Origin: Paulinella micropora
Lineage: Eukaryota > Cercozoa > Imbricatea > Euglyphida
Length of the DNA: 44,252 bases
NCBI GenBank assembly: GCA_009731375.1
Contig: BJOX01000023.1
Coordinates: 180,582-224,833 of the forward strand
Direction of reading: 5' to 3'
Shown: one piece after another, positions 8,916-17,186 of the stretch
Numbering within the stretch: position 1 is the first letter of the stretch
How the letters are laid out: every line of letters begins with the position of its first letter
Translations under genes and position numbers: made by a program
The notes under the pieces: model-generated
Databases searched by the model: none
Told to the model about the DNA's origin: nothing
Seen by the model: only the letters and a program-made list of their open reading frames with translations

Positions 8916-9896
8916 TCACAAATCTAATATTACTTTTGCTTTTCTTTCTCTTTTGCTAGTCCTGACATTCTCAGGTTGGATGTCTTCACGGTTTAATAAT
9001 TCCTTTGTTTTTTTCGCTTTTGTTAAATCTTTAACTTGTTCGTTAATTTGCTTTTCTTCGTCAGCTGGTTTATCAAATTTGGTCTTTAATAATTCCCTAG
9101 GACTGACTAGTTCGTCTGAATTTAATATTAATTTAAATCCCTTTCTTCCGACGACGGTGTAAATCTGCTTACTGTATTGTCGGCCCCCTTTGGAAAATAA
9201 ATTTCTTTTTAATTCCTTTCTCACTCTATCTCCCTTTTCAAATTCGTCAATAAGACCGTCCCGTTGAATTCGTTGTTTATTTTTATTCACCCCCTTAAAT
9301 ACATCAATCGGCCTATTTTGAATTGTTCTATGAAACCTCATATTATAAGCATCTACCATATCATCAATCCAAGAAAACCAATCAAAATTACCATTAGTTT
9401 CAAATAGAATATCAAGCCACCGTCTTATAGTCCGTATTACTCTATCTACGATAGCAAGAGCACGATGGTCGCCAACTTCAACCGTCCTGTGGTCAATATT
9501 GTTTTCTCTGAAATAATCCTTAACCATTCCTTTATATTCACTTCCGCTATCGGTAGTAATGCTTTCTGGTGTATATGGTATTGATTTTAAAGCCATATAA
9601 ACTTCCTTAGCCGTTTTGTTTTTAAGTGGTTTAATGATTAAAAATCTACTGTGAGTGTCAATCCAAAATAACATCCAGGCATAACCTTTATTTCCTTTCT
9701 TGTCTTTAAGTTTTGACATATCAGCCAAATCTACAAATACTTGTTTAAGTGGTTTATCAGACCATATTGTATTCCATTTATCAGTCGGCAATCTTTTCTG
9801 GTAATGAATTTCAAGTGCTTGTTGTTCCTTTCTTTCATCTTCATCAAGCAGAGACTCCGCCTCCGCACCTCCTAGATTGCTGTGTTTGTAATCCAT
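8916..9896 (-). CDS. Retroviral-type (rve) integrase, 326 aa
   Basis: DDE-superfamily integrase, expected to insert the linear element and make the AGACTG duplication. Core motifs: D56 in VFVDLADM, D116 in TTDSGSEYKG, and at the third position D151 in ALAIVDRVIRTIRR. Spacing from D116 to D151 is 34 residues, matching DD35E, but the last acid is Asp, not the usual Glu. The N-terminal 50 residues are charged and lack an HHCC zinc finger. After the core, about 215-285 form an SH3-like C-terminal domain (KGDRVRKE, IYTVVGRKG). The tail is Lys/Glu-rich and has no clear chromodomain. The start codon abuts the stop of the next minus-strand gene with no spacer, suggesting joint transcription. The frame is intact, and the perfect ends argue the enzyme was recently active. 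Confidence 0.93.
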   Translation of the reverse strand: MDYKHSNLGGAEAESLLDEDERKEQQALEIHYQKRLPTDKWNTIWSDKPLKQVFVDLADMSKLKDKKGNKGYAWMLFWIDTHSRFLIIKPLKNKTAKEVYMALKSIPYTPESITTDSGSEYKGMVKDYFRENNIDHRTVEVGDHRALAIVDRVIRTIRRWLDILFETNGNFDWFSWIDDMVDAYNMRFHRTIQNRPIDVFKGVNKNKQRIQRDGLIDEFEKGDRVRKELKRNLFSKGGRQYSKQIYTVVGRKGFKLILNSDELVSPRELLKTKFDKPADEEKQINEQVKDLTKAKKTKELLNREDIQPENVRTSKRERKAKVILDL

Positions 9897-10154
9897 CTAA
9901 TACTTAATGACACCTAATGCTGTATCTCTATATATTGCTCTTTCTTTTTTTTCAAGTTCAAAACAATAATTAGAACAAAACTCATACATATAAAACCAAT
10001 CAAAACTATCATCAATGGCTGTAATCTGTCGGTTCGCTAAACACAGAGTTAATCCACACACATAGCAACTAGTGAAGTCATACATACGATGATTATATAG
10101 GTAGTCCATAATGTGTAAACGAACATCTAATGGAAGGTTCTTAATTTCACTCAT
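9897..10154 (-). CDS. Small F-box-like zinc-binding protein, 85 aa
   Basis: Residues about 6-22 (NLPLDVRLHIMDYLYNH) fit the start of an F-box (LPxDVxxxIxxYL). They are followed by Cys pairs C30-x2-C33 and C60-x3-C64, plus C38, which could bind zinc. F-box proteins bridge substrates to Skp1-cullin ubiquitin ligases, and several large DNA viruses and poxviruses carry them to redirect host degradation. Here only the F-box-like part and a zinc-type tail are present. It lies directly upstream of the integrase gene on the same strand with zero spacing. A minimal AATATAG motif lies 4 bases before the ATG. Assignment to F-box is by motif reading only; a short zinc protein of other function is the alternative. 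Confidence 0.55.
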   Translation of the reverse strand: MSEIKNLPLDVRLHIMDYLYNHRMYDFTSCYVCGLTLCLANRQITAIDDSFDWFYMYEFCSNYCFELEKKERAIYRDTALGVIKY

Positions 10155-10162
10155 ACACTATA

Positions 10163-10669
10163 TTAAAACTTCAAAAATATTTTAGATGTATCATTGTTTT
10201 CTTTTTTTGGTTTCTCAGGGCGTTGATTATAAACATTAACTGATATGTTTGATTTCTTGCCTTTACCTTTCTTTGGCTGTTCTTCTTCCTCCTCGCTTTC
10301 CTCACTATCGCTCTCTTCTTCCACTTTCTTTTTTACCACCTTCTTCGCCTTCTTCTGCTTGGTCTTCAATTTTATACCCGCAACCCGTTGGGCAACAATA
10401 TCTACAAAGTCTTGTTCTACTTCCTCATCGCTTTCACTGCTCTCCTCACTTAGCTCACCGTCTCGGCCATCAATCATATCCTTTGCCAACTGCTTCTTAG
10501 TAATGTGGTCCATCTTTTCATCGTCATTCATTTCTTTTACATTCTTAGCTTCTTCCTCAGCAAGTAGTTCCCTAGCCCTTTCAATCTTTCTCTGCCTCGC
10601 ATACTGTTTCTTCATCACAGTCGCTTTTTCAAGGTTCTTTATGGCAATCTCTCTATTACCTCTCGGCAT
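10163..10669 (-). CDS. Highly charged, acidic-basic protein of unknown function, about 168 aa
   Basis: An upstream in-frame ATG at 10750 would overlap the divergent fibre gene, so the start at 10669 (MPRGNREIAIKNLEK) is preferred; it follows GATATAC. Residues 1-60 are basic and helical, about 75-95 are acidic (SEESSESDEEVEQ), about 108-125 are Lys-rich (KTKQKKAKKVVKKKVEEE), and then there is an acidic block (ESDSEESEEEEEQ), another Lys cluster and a short hydrophobic end. The charge pattern suggests nucleic-acid or histone-like interaction with several possible nuclear localisation signals. No family recognised. It forms a minus-strand run with the two genes that follow and diverges from the fibre gene over about 70 bp. 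Confidence 0.65.
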   Translation of the reverse strand: MPRGNREIAIKNLEKATVMKKQYARQRKIERARELLAEEEAKNVKEMNDDEKMDHITKKQLAKDMIDGRDGELSEESSESDEEVEQDFVDIVAQRVAGIKLKTKQKKAKKVVKKKVEEESDSEESEEEEEQPKKGKGKKSNISVNVYNQRPEKPKKENNDTSKIFLKF

Positions 10670-10741
10670 AGTTTGTTTCGGTTGTATATCTAACCAAAAA
10701 TAATTTTTATTCGGATTAATTATTATCCAATATATACAACG
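10670..10741. promoter_or_regulatory. Divergent promoter region between charged protein and fibre
   Basis: A 72-bp AT-rich spacer with GATATAC close to the minus-strand start (read on the minus strand) and CCAATATATACAACG directly before the fibre ATG. The motif agrees with the AATATA/ATATAC element in front of most genes of this virus. Confidence 0.5.
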
Positions 10742-13700
10742 ATGTCGCAATATAAATCGCTCTTAGGCTTGTCTGAAATTGCGGTTGATAGTCTGGACAT
10801 AGCCAACCTTGATTTAACGAACACAAACATAGTGGGCTTATACACAGATAGGGTGCCAGAAGATGCTGACCCCGTAAATCTTTATTTTACCAACAACCGA
10901 TTTGATGCGAGGTTGGCTTTAAAATCAACGACGGACTTAAAAGAAGGCACTAATCTATACTATACTGATGGTAGGTTTGATGCGCGACTAAACACTAAAT
11001 CAACCACTAACCTAGCCGAAGGCACCAATTTATATTATACTAATGCTAGGTTTGACACTCAATTAGCAACAAAGAGCACAACTAACTTAACCGAAGGAAC
11101 TAACTTATACTACACCACAGCAAGGGTTAATACAGATTTTGACACAAGGATAGCAACTAAATCAATAGATGCTTTAAGTGATGTAATCATAACAGGCACC
11201 CCCGCTGACAATCAACTTCTTATNNNNNNNNNNCGTAGTCATAACAGGCACACCCGCCGATAACCAACTGCTCATTTACAGCACTGGGCAATGGCGAAAT
11301 GTTGCTTCTCCGTTTCTCAGATTGGATGGGCTCGCTATGATGATAGGGGATTTAAATATGGGAGGTTTTAATGTAGCAAATGTCGGTAATGTTGATGGTA
11401 TTGATGTTTCGGCTCTTGATAGTTCTGTGGTAAAACTAACAGGAGACCAAACAATAACAGGGAATAAAACATTTACTACTTATGTGGGGGTAAAAGACTC
11501 AAATCCATTAAACACAGGGAGGTTGTTCTTCAACTATAACAATAATATGGGTTCTATCTATTCGTCGGATGCGGGTGGAGCCACGGGCTATCCACTAACT
11601 ATTGTCGGCTCGTCCATACTTTTTGCTCCAACAACAGGGGGTGGAATGACATTGACAAATAATGTTTTAAATTTTAACAGCACAACAGCAATCAGCGGAC
11701 TTCCCGCACCATTCTATGNNNNNNNNNNACCCCATTCTATGACGGCGATGCTTCAACGAAGGCTTACACCGATACGAAACTAGCAAAGGACGGCACAGTG
11801 GCTATGACGGGTAGTTTAAATATGGGAGGATTTAACATAACAAATGTTGGTAATGTTGATGGTATTGATGTATCCACCCTTGATACTTCGGTTGTTAAAC
11901 TAACGGGCGACCAAACCATAGCGGGTATTAAGACATTTAGCAGTATAATAAATGCTAGTGCGGGGATTGATATGAAAAGTCAAAGCATAACAAATGTTAA
12001 TCTTGTTGATGGTGTGGATGTTTCTACCCTTGATACTTCTGTCGTTAAACTAACAGGAGACCAAACCATAGCAGGGAATAAAAAATTTACTTCAACAATA
12101 GAAGTGCGGGGTGCTACTGGTCCAACCGCTTTTGATGGTATCGGTATTGCCTTTGATACGGCGACAAATATTGGAATGATTGCCGCACAGAAAATAGCAA
12201 CCGCGGCCTATTATCCGATACAAATAACGGGTTCGTATGTTGATTTATACGCAGGCAATAATGTAATCGCGACCGCGACTGGCACTACATTATCTTTAAA
12301 CAACAACAAAATAACAAACTTAGCCATACCAACAACAGCAACAGACGGAGCAACCAAAGGTTATGTAGATGACAATTTCGTGAAACTAACAACAGACCAA
12401 ACCATAGCAGGAATTAAGACATTTAGCAGTGAAATTAAAGCAAATGCGGGGATAACAACGACAACATTAACAACAAGCGGAATATTAAAATCAAATGGCG
12501 GTTGTAAGTTATCTATTCAAAATGGTAATGACGGAACAAGTAATTATGGAATATTTATGTGGGATGAAGCCGATACAAACTGGGGAATATATATGGCGAC
12601 TGCTGGTGGAGGTAAATCACTGTCTGGTGGAACATCGGTAGCCGATACAAGTATTACCGCTCACGCTATTAGATTTAGATGCGGAACTCTTGCTTCTAAT
12701 GGTTTTATATGGGAAAATGCGAGCGAGCAATTGTTAATGTCATTAAATGGTTCAACTGGGGCAGTATGGACGAAAGGCAACATAAGCATAAACGGGGCCT
12801 TGGTAGCAACACAATCTTATGTAGATACAAAAGACGGACAAAATGTCAAACTAACAGGAGACCAAACCATAACAGGAGTTAAGATATTTAATGGAACAAG
12901 AAATGATGTAAGAGCACTTAATTTGTTAAGCCAAGCCGATTTTAATAATGTGGATATCATTAACGGTGGAAATATTACGTATAATGGAGCAAGGATATTA
13001 AACCAAAATGGAGGAGATATATTCTTTTCTCAGACAACGGGTGATTATCAATCTTTCTTATATACTTTAAATACTGCTTCAAGTGGAACCGCAGACCAAA
13101 GAGGCTACCTATTCACTAATGTAGCATCTGATGTAAAAGGAGCAGGACTTTATATTTCAAAACTTTTGGATAATAAAAGTGCTTCGTCTGACATTGTCCG
13201 TTTTAACAATGCTGGTGGTATGAAGTTTTATGGTGCCTTAGATATGAACAGCAACAACATAACAAGTGGCGGAACGATAAGTGGGACAACGATAACGGGG
13301 ACTACAATAACTGCGAGCACTAAAATGACAACAGCGACAGGTAAGCCAATAATCATAGGCAATACAACGAAGGGAACAGGGCCATCGGCCGGATTAGAAA
13401 TATATGGTGCTTATGGTGATTTTACGGCGGGGCCACATATACAGGCGATTACAACGGAGGACACATATCCATTATTTACAATAGCCAATTTAGGTCATAA
13501 TAATATAATTCTTGCTTTTGATGCTTATTTGGATAATGCGGGTTGGAAATCAAGTTATGCGAATGCTAATTTTAGAATAGCAAAGGTAAGTAATACTCTC
13601 TCTTTTGGCTATAAGTCAGGAATAACGGCAGGAAATGCTATAACTTGGTCTGAGGCGATGAACATAAGCAATGCGGGGGCGCTAACAGCGAATGCGGGTA

Positions 13701-14695
13701 TATCAACAACAACATTGGCAACAAGCGACAAAATAACAACAGCGTCAGGTAAGCCAATAATCATAGGCAATACAACAAAAGGCACTGGGTCAACGGGCGG
13801 ATTGGAACTATATGGAACGGCGAGTAATGTTGCTGGACCTCATATACAGGCAATAGTATCCACTGATATCTATCCAGTTTTTCAACAACTAAACTGGTCA
13901 CACGACAATGTAAATTTAAGTTTTGATGCTTATTTTGACGGCACGAACTGGAAATCAAGCCACAGCGGGTCAAACTTTCTAATCCAAAAAGGCAACAAAC
14001 TTGCTTTTTATTATAATTCAGGAACAGCGGTTGGAAACAATATATCTTACACTGAGGCAATGAACATAAGCACAGCGGGCTTATTGACGGCGAATGGTGG
14101 TATATCAACAACAGCATTATCAACGAGTGCCAATGTCTCATATTCTGCTTCAAACAACTTTATCTCATTAGGTCCAAGGACAGGTGCGCTTGAACCAATG
14201 ATTTTATTAAAGTCTTCTACTAATGCTAATAATCGCGGTTTCTTTGGTTATAGTGGCACTGCTACATATGCTTGGAGCACTTCAAATTCGTCGGGTGAAA
14301 ATTCTGGAAGTTATAACTATATTCCTCTTAACGGAGCTTGGACAAACTCATCGGATAGAAGGTTGAAAACAGATATTAAGACATTAGAATGTGGTGATTG
14401 TTGTGAGAAATTAATGAAAATAAATTGTTGTTCATATTATTTGAAATCCGACGAAAAGAAAGAAAACAAGAATTGTGGTTTTATTGCTGACGAAGTTAAA
14501 AAAGTATTTCCAGAGTTTGTATCAGATAGCGGGATGAAGGCAGATGATGGAGGGGGAAACCTTGAAGGAATAACATACACGAGTTTTATACCAATATTAA
14601 TCAGTGCTTTTCAACATTTATCTGAGCAAAATAAAAATCTATCCAATGATATAGCAGACTTAAAAAAACAATTAGCAGAAAACAATGCCAGCTAG
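10742..14695 (+). CDS. Fibre/receptor-binding protein with C-terminal S74-type chaperone (two gaps)
   Basis: A long phage-tail-like fibre, at least about 1,300 aa, interrupted by 10-N gaps at 11224-11233 and 11719-11728, so its three stretches (from 10742, 11234 and 11729) cannot be joined by frame. The N-terminal part repeats a unit ending EGTNLYYTxARFD. The middle has at least three copies of LNMGGFxxxNVGNVDGIDVS followed by VVKLTGDQTI. Later units pair TATGKPIIIGNTTKGTG with similar jelly-roll-like blocks. The C-terminus (about 14340-14690) has SSDRRLKTDI and, further on, CGFIADEVKKVFPEF, the signature of the Peptidase_S74 intramolecular chaperone. In phage tailspikes that domain trimerises the fibre and then cuts itself off at a Ser/Lys dyad. 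A coiled coil ends the protein. The stop overlaps the next gene's start by 11 bases. Confidence 0.88.
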
Positions 14696-15029
14696 ATTAC
14701 ACCCACCGCCACCTATTATTGATATGGCGGATGGCGAGATGACACCAGAATTGAAGAACCGCGTGCTAGATGTCCAAATTAAGCAGGAAGAAAAAAAAAT
14801 TGACCACGAATACGAAGACAACTGGGACTGTTGTATGACAAAGCGAAAAACTGACAGCCGACTTATAAAGTATTTATTTCAAATGGGTATCATCATCGCC
14901 ATCATCACCCTTTGTATCGTGAGGCTGTCTGAAAAGAACTTGCCGTGCGAGGTTGCTAACACTTATGTCGGTATTTTGACCTTGCTTATCGGAATATGCC
15001 TTCCTTCCCCTTCTTCGTCCAAAAAGTAA
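14685..15029 (+). CDS. Small two-helix membrane protein, 114 aa
   Basis: The N-terminal 60 residues are hydrophilic (Pro-rich start, then Glu/Lys-rich). Two hydrophobic helices follow: about 63-81 (YLFQMGIIIAIITLCIVRL) and about 93-107 (TYVGILTLLIGICLP), with a short LPSPSSSKK tail. The arrangement and the G-x-x-LPSP ending resemble small membrane proteins common in polinton-like viruses and other marine eukaryotic DNA viruses. A role in an inner virion membrane or in lysis is possible but unproven. The ATG lies 11 bases inside the end of the fibre gene, so the two are probably cotranscribed. Confidence 0.7.
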   Translation: MPARLHPPPPIIDMADGEMTPELKNRVLDVQIKQEEKKIDHEYEDNWDCCMTKRKTDSRLIKYLFQMGIIIAIITLCIVRLSEKNLPCEVANTYVGILTLLIGICLPSPSSSKK

Positions 15030-15043
15030 ATTAAAAAAATAAA

Positions 15044-15283
15044 ATGAATGATATAACAATGAAGTATTGTCAATCTTGTAAATTATTTTATCCGCCTATA
15101 TTCTTTATAAGCAAAAAATGGAAGTTATGTAAGGAATGTGATACCTGTCGCAAAAAAAAGAATGTTAATAATGTGATATGTGTTCATATGAATAAGCAGA
15201 AATATTGTTTGTTGTGTATAACGGCAGAAAATAAACCAGAAAAAATAACTTACTCTGAACCGTGGGCGGAGTGGTTGGATTAA
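15044..15283 (+). CDS. Cys-rich zinc-binding-type protein, 79 aa
   Basis: Contains CxxC pairs at about C9/C12, C29/C32/C35 and C55/C58, with Cys46 and a His between, a pattern of two small treble-clef or zinc-ribbon units (YCQSCK, LCKECDTCRKKK, YCLLC). Lys-rich. It could bind nucleic acid or act as a transcription factor. It follows the membrane-protein gene by 14 bp and overlaps the converging minus-strand gene by 4 bp (15280-15283). An alternative start at Met6 would remove five residues. Confidence 0.65.
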   Translation: MNDITMKYCQSCKLFYPPIFFISKKWKLCKECDTCRKKKNVNNVICVHMNKQKYCLLCITAENKPEKITYSEPWAEWLD

Positions 15284-15528
15284 ATATCATTACATTCATA
15301 TAGTTGAGTTTTATACCAAGAAGCATCACCAGCACAGATTAGCGGAATAGCTTCATCAAAACTAACACACCAATCGCTCATAGGCTTATACACACATTTA
15401 AATTTGTTTTCTATTCCTTTTTGAATACACCACACACAGCTTTCATTTTTTTTATCGCTGACCCGTGAATAGAAATCACAAGCAGTCCGACCTAACACAG
15501 AGCACACAAATAATAATATTAATAACAT
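15280..15528 (-). CDS. Small secreted Cys-rich protein, 82 aa
   Basis: Residues 1-14 (MLLILLFVCSVLGR) form a signal-peptide-like hydrophobic core ending in a plausible cleavage site. The rest has seven cysteines (C17, C31, C34, C45, C54, C65, C79) with CVWC and SDWC motifs, recalling a PSI-type or similar disulfide fold. It is probably secreted or lumenal, and it is the only clear signal-peptide protein in the element. Possible roles are superinfection exclusion, adhesion or a captured host protein; none can be decided. It is transcribed against its neighbours, with its start 37 bp from the divergent small gene at 15566. The promoter shows ATAATATATT directly before ATG. Confidence 0.6.
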   Translation of the reverse strand: MLLILLFVCSVLGRTACDFYSRVSDKKNESCVWCIQKGIENKFKCVYKPMSDWCVSFDEAIPLICAGDASWYKTQLYECNDI

Positions 15529-15565
15529 AATATATTATACAACATATAGAAACAAAAAATCGCAA

Positions 15566-15652
15566 ATGACGGATTTCAAATACCAAAAGATTATTTTTCT
15601 AAGTAATGATTTTCCAGGCGGGGTCAATGGTAGCAAGACATTTTTCAAATGA
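15566..15652 (+). CDS. Short ORF overlapping the next gene's start (possible broken N-terminus)
   Basis: A 28-codon frame (begins MTDFKYQKII) ending in TGA that overlaps the ATG of the next ORF as ATGA at 15649-15652. It has the usual AT-rich upstream sequence, whereas the following ORF has none of its own. It is therefore either a tiny upstream gene with coupled translation, or the N-terminus of the next protein separated by one frame step. Which applies is unresolved. Confidence 0.4.
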   Translation: MTDFKYQKIIFLSNDFPGGVNGSKTFFK

Positions 15653-15927
15653 ACTTTGCACCAACAAGAATGAATGTTAAGTTTATTCACTATATGAACG
15701 ATTTGAACGAAACGAAAACAAAAATCCTTTATATGGACCGAATTGGGATTATTGGGACATTCGCTGATAGCACCACGGCGAACATTTCCAATCTCGGTTA
15801 TAATCTTGGAAATATCGGCTGGACTGATGGCCAATACAGTTTTAAAGTGCTTAAAACAGATAGCGGAAATATTGAGACTGACCAACTAGCTGGAAGAATT
15901 GTTATTTGTTTAGAATTTCTCGGTTAA
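15649..15927 (+). CDS. Conserved-looking small protein of unknown function, 92 aa
   Basis: Not recognised. It has an alternating hydrophobic pattern typical of beta strands (KTKILYMDRIGIIGTF, QYSFKVLKTD) and ends IVICLEFLG. It lies just before the packaging ATPase gene with a 16-bp gap, so it probably belongs to the late structural transcript set and may be a small capsid or fibre-associated protein. See the overlapping ORF at 15566 for the possible true N-terminus. The long minus-strand frame opposite it is judged a shadow. Confidence 0.55.
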   Translation: MNFAPTRMNVKFIHYMNDLNETKTKILYMDRIGIIGTFADSTTANISNLGYNLGNIGWTDGQYSFKVLKTDSGNIETDQLAGRIVICLEFLG

Positions 15928-15943
15928 TTAAAATATATAAACG

Positions 15944-16765
15944 ATGGAGAAAATCAATAATGTAAAGGTAAAACCAGTCAAGCAAAACGGAGATGGAGGC
16001 AAGTTGGCTAAAGGATATAAGTTATTTGATGAACCGTATGCCAATATATTTCTTCTCGCTCGCAAGAAGAGTGGCAAGACGACAGTGTTGTTTGAAATCC
16101 TGAAACGAACGACCGACAAAAAGACCCGTATTGTTATTATTGCCAGCACGAAACACAAAGACCACATCTACAAAGAAATGGTTAAGCACTTCAAGAAGAA
16201 AGGCAATCCAATGGCGATATACACATATTTGAAAGCGGACGGACTGTCTGTGATTGATTACGAGTTAGACAAACTGAACAAGCCAGACGAAGAGCAAGAA
16301 GAAGGCGAAATCATTCAGGATGGCAAAGAGGAAGTAGAAAAGCCGAAGTTTATTTATTTTGGTAAGGAGGAAAAGAAAAAACAAGAAGCATCAGCTGAGA
16401 GACCGAGCAAATACATTACACCAGAAGTCGTGTTCGTTCTTGATGACCTTGGAAGTGGTTTAAGGGATAAGTCCGTTAGTGACCTGTTGAAAAAAAATAG
16501 ACACTACAAGTCAAAGGTGATTATGAGCTCGCAGTATCTTAATGACCTAAAACCTGAGGCTATTAAACAGCTGGACTACCTTCTTATTTTTCCTGGTCAG
16601 AGTGTTGATAAAATTGAGCTCGTGTATAAACATCTGGACCTTGGCTACGATCTTGAATACTTCATTGAAAAATACCACGAGGCTACGAAAGAACGATTTA
16701 ACTTTTTGTATGTGGATGCGGTATCGGATGAGCTGAGGCAAAATTTTAACAAAAGGTTTTTGTAA
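15944..16765 (+). CDS. FtsK/HerA-type genome-packaging ATPase, 273 aa
   Basis: The A32-like motor that pumps viral DNA into preformed capsids. Walker A is ARKKSGKTT (residues 39-47), with Ala in place of the first Gly of GxxxxGK[TS]. Walker B is VVFVLDDLGSG with D167/D168. A polar sensor motif SSQYLND follows at about 195-201. Between the Walker motifs an unusually charged segment (about 108-155, rich in E and K) forms an insertion. The C-terminal half (KHLDLGYDLEYFIEKY) is helical. ATATATAAACG directly precedes the ATG. It opens the morphogenetic block followed by core protein, protease, penton and MCP. Confidence 0.92.
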   Translation: MEKINNVKVKPVKQNGDGGKLAKGYKLFDEPYANIFLLARKKSGKTTVLFEILKRTTDKKTRIVIIASTKHKDHIYKEMVKHFKKKGNPMAIYTYLKADGLSVIDYELDKLNKPDEEQEEGEIIQDGKEEVEKPKFIYFGKEEKKKQEASAERPSKYITPEVVFVLDDLGSGLRDKSVSDLLKKNRHYKSKVIMSSQYLNDLKPEAIKQLDYLLIFPGQSVDKIELVYKHLDLGYDLEYFIEKYHEATKERFNFLYVDAVSDELRQNFNKRFL

Positions 16766-16798
16766 TTTTAATTTAATTATTTTTTTTCGTATATTATA

Positions 16799-17119
16799 AT
16801 GGTCGTAAAAACAACAAGGGTTGAAGTCATTCCAACAGTCGGAAAAATAACAAGAAACTCAAACACAATGGCGGGCGGAAAAAAGAAAACTGGTCGCAAG
16901 AAACAAAAGGGTTGTGGGCAAAAGGGAAGTAAAATAAATTGGGAAAAGGTTGGCAATACATTTAGGAATATTAATAACTATTTGAAAAAGGACAAAACAA
17001 TCTCTCGCTTCGCTGGAGCTTTGGACAGGGTTGGAGTCCCTTACGCTGGCAAAGTTCAAAAGGTTGCGAGCGATATGGGATACGGCAAGCAACGAGGCCG
17101 TGGGGCACTTAAATTTTAA
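16799..17119 (+). CDS. Small basic virion-core-type protein, 106 aa
   Basis: The first half is very Lys/Gly-rich (AGGKKKTGRKKQKGCGQKG). The second half has amphipathic helices (WEKVGNTFRNINNYLKK, VPYAGKVQKVASDMG) and an RGRGALKF end. By size, charge and place between ATPase and protease it matches the small basic or membrane-active core proteins of adeno-like and polinton-like viruses, which condense DNA or disrupt membranes after protease cleavage. The ATG at 16799 follows TATATTATA; an internal start at MAGGKKK (16868) is possible. Function is inferred from context only. Confidence 0.65.
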   Translation: MVVKTTRVEVIPTVGKITRNSNTMAGGKKKTGRKKQKGCGQKGSKINWEKVGNTFRNINNYLKKDKTISRFAGALDRVGVPYAGKVQKVASDMGYGKQRGRGALKF

Positions 17120-17186
17120 ACCCCCTAAGCGGTTCAAATAATATTGAAAACAGTTTTATTTTTTTACTAATAATAATATATACAAT

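Noticed and set aside
13761-14153. 130-codon minus-strand frame inside the fibre gene
   Set aside because: Shadow of the fibre repeats; no own promoter motif and no recognisable domain.
15535-15885. 116-codon minus-strand frame opposite the small late gene
   Set aside because: The plus strand has better composition and promoter context; the minus frame covers the divergent promoter region.
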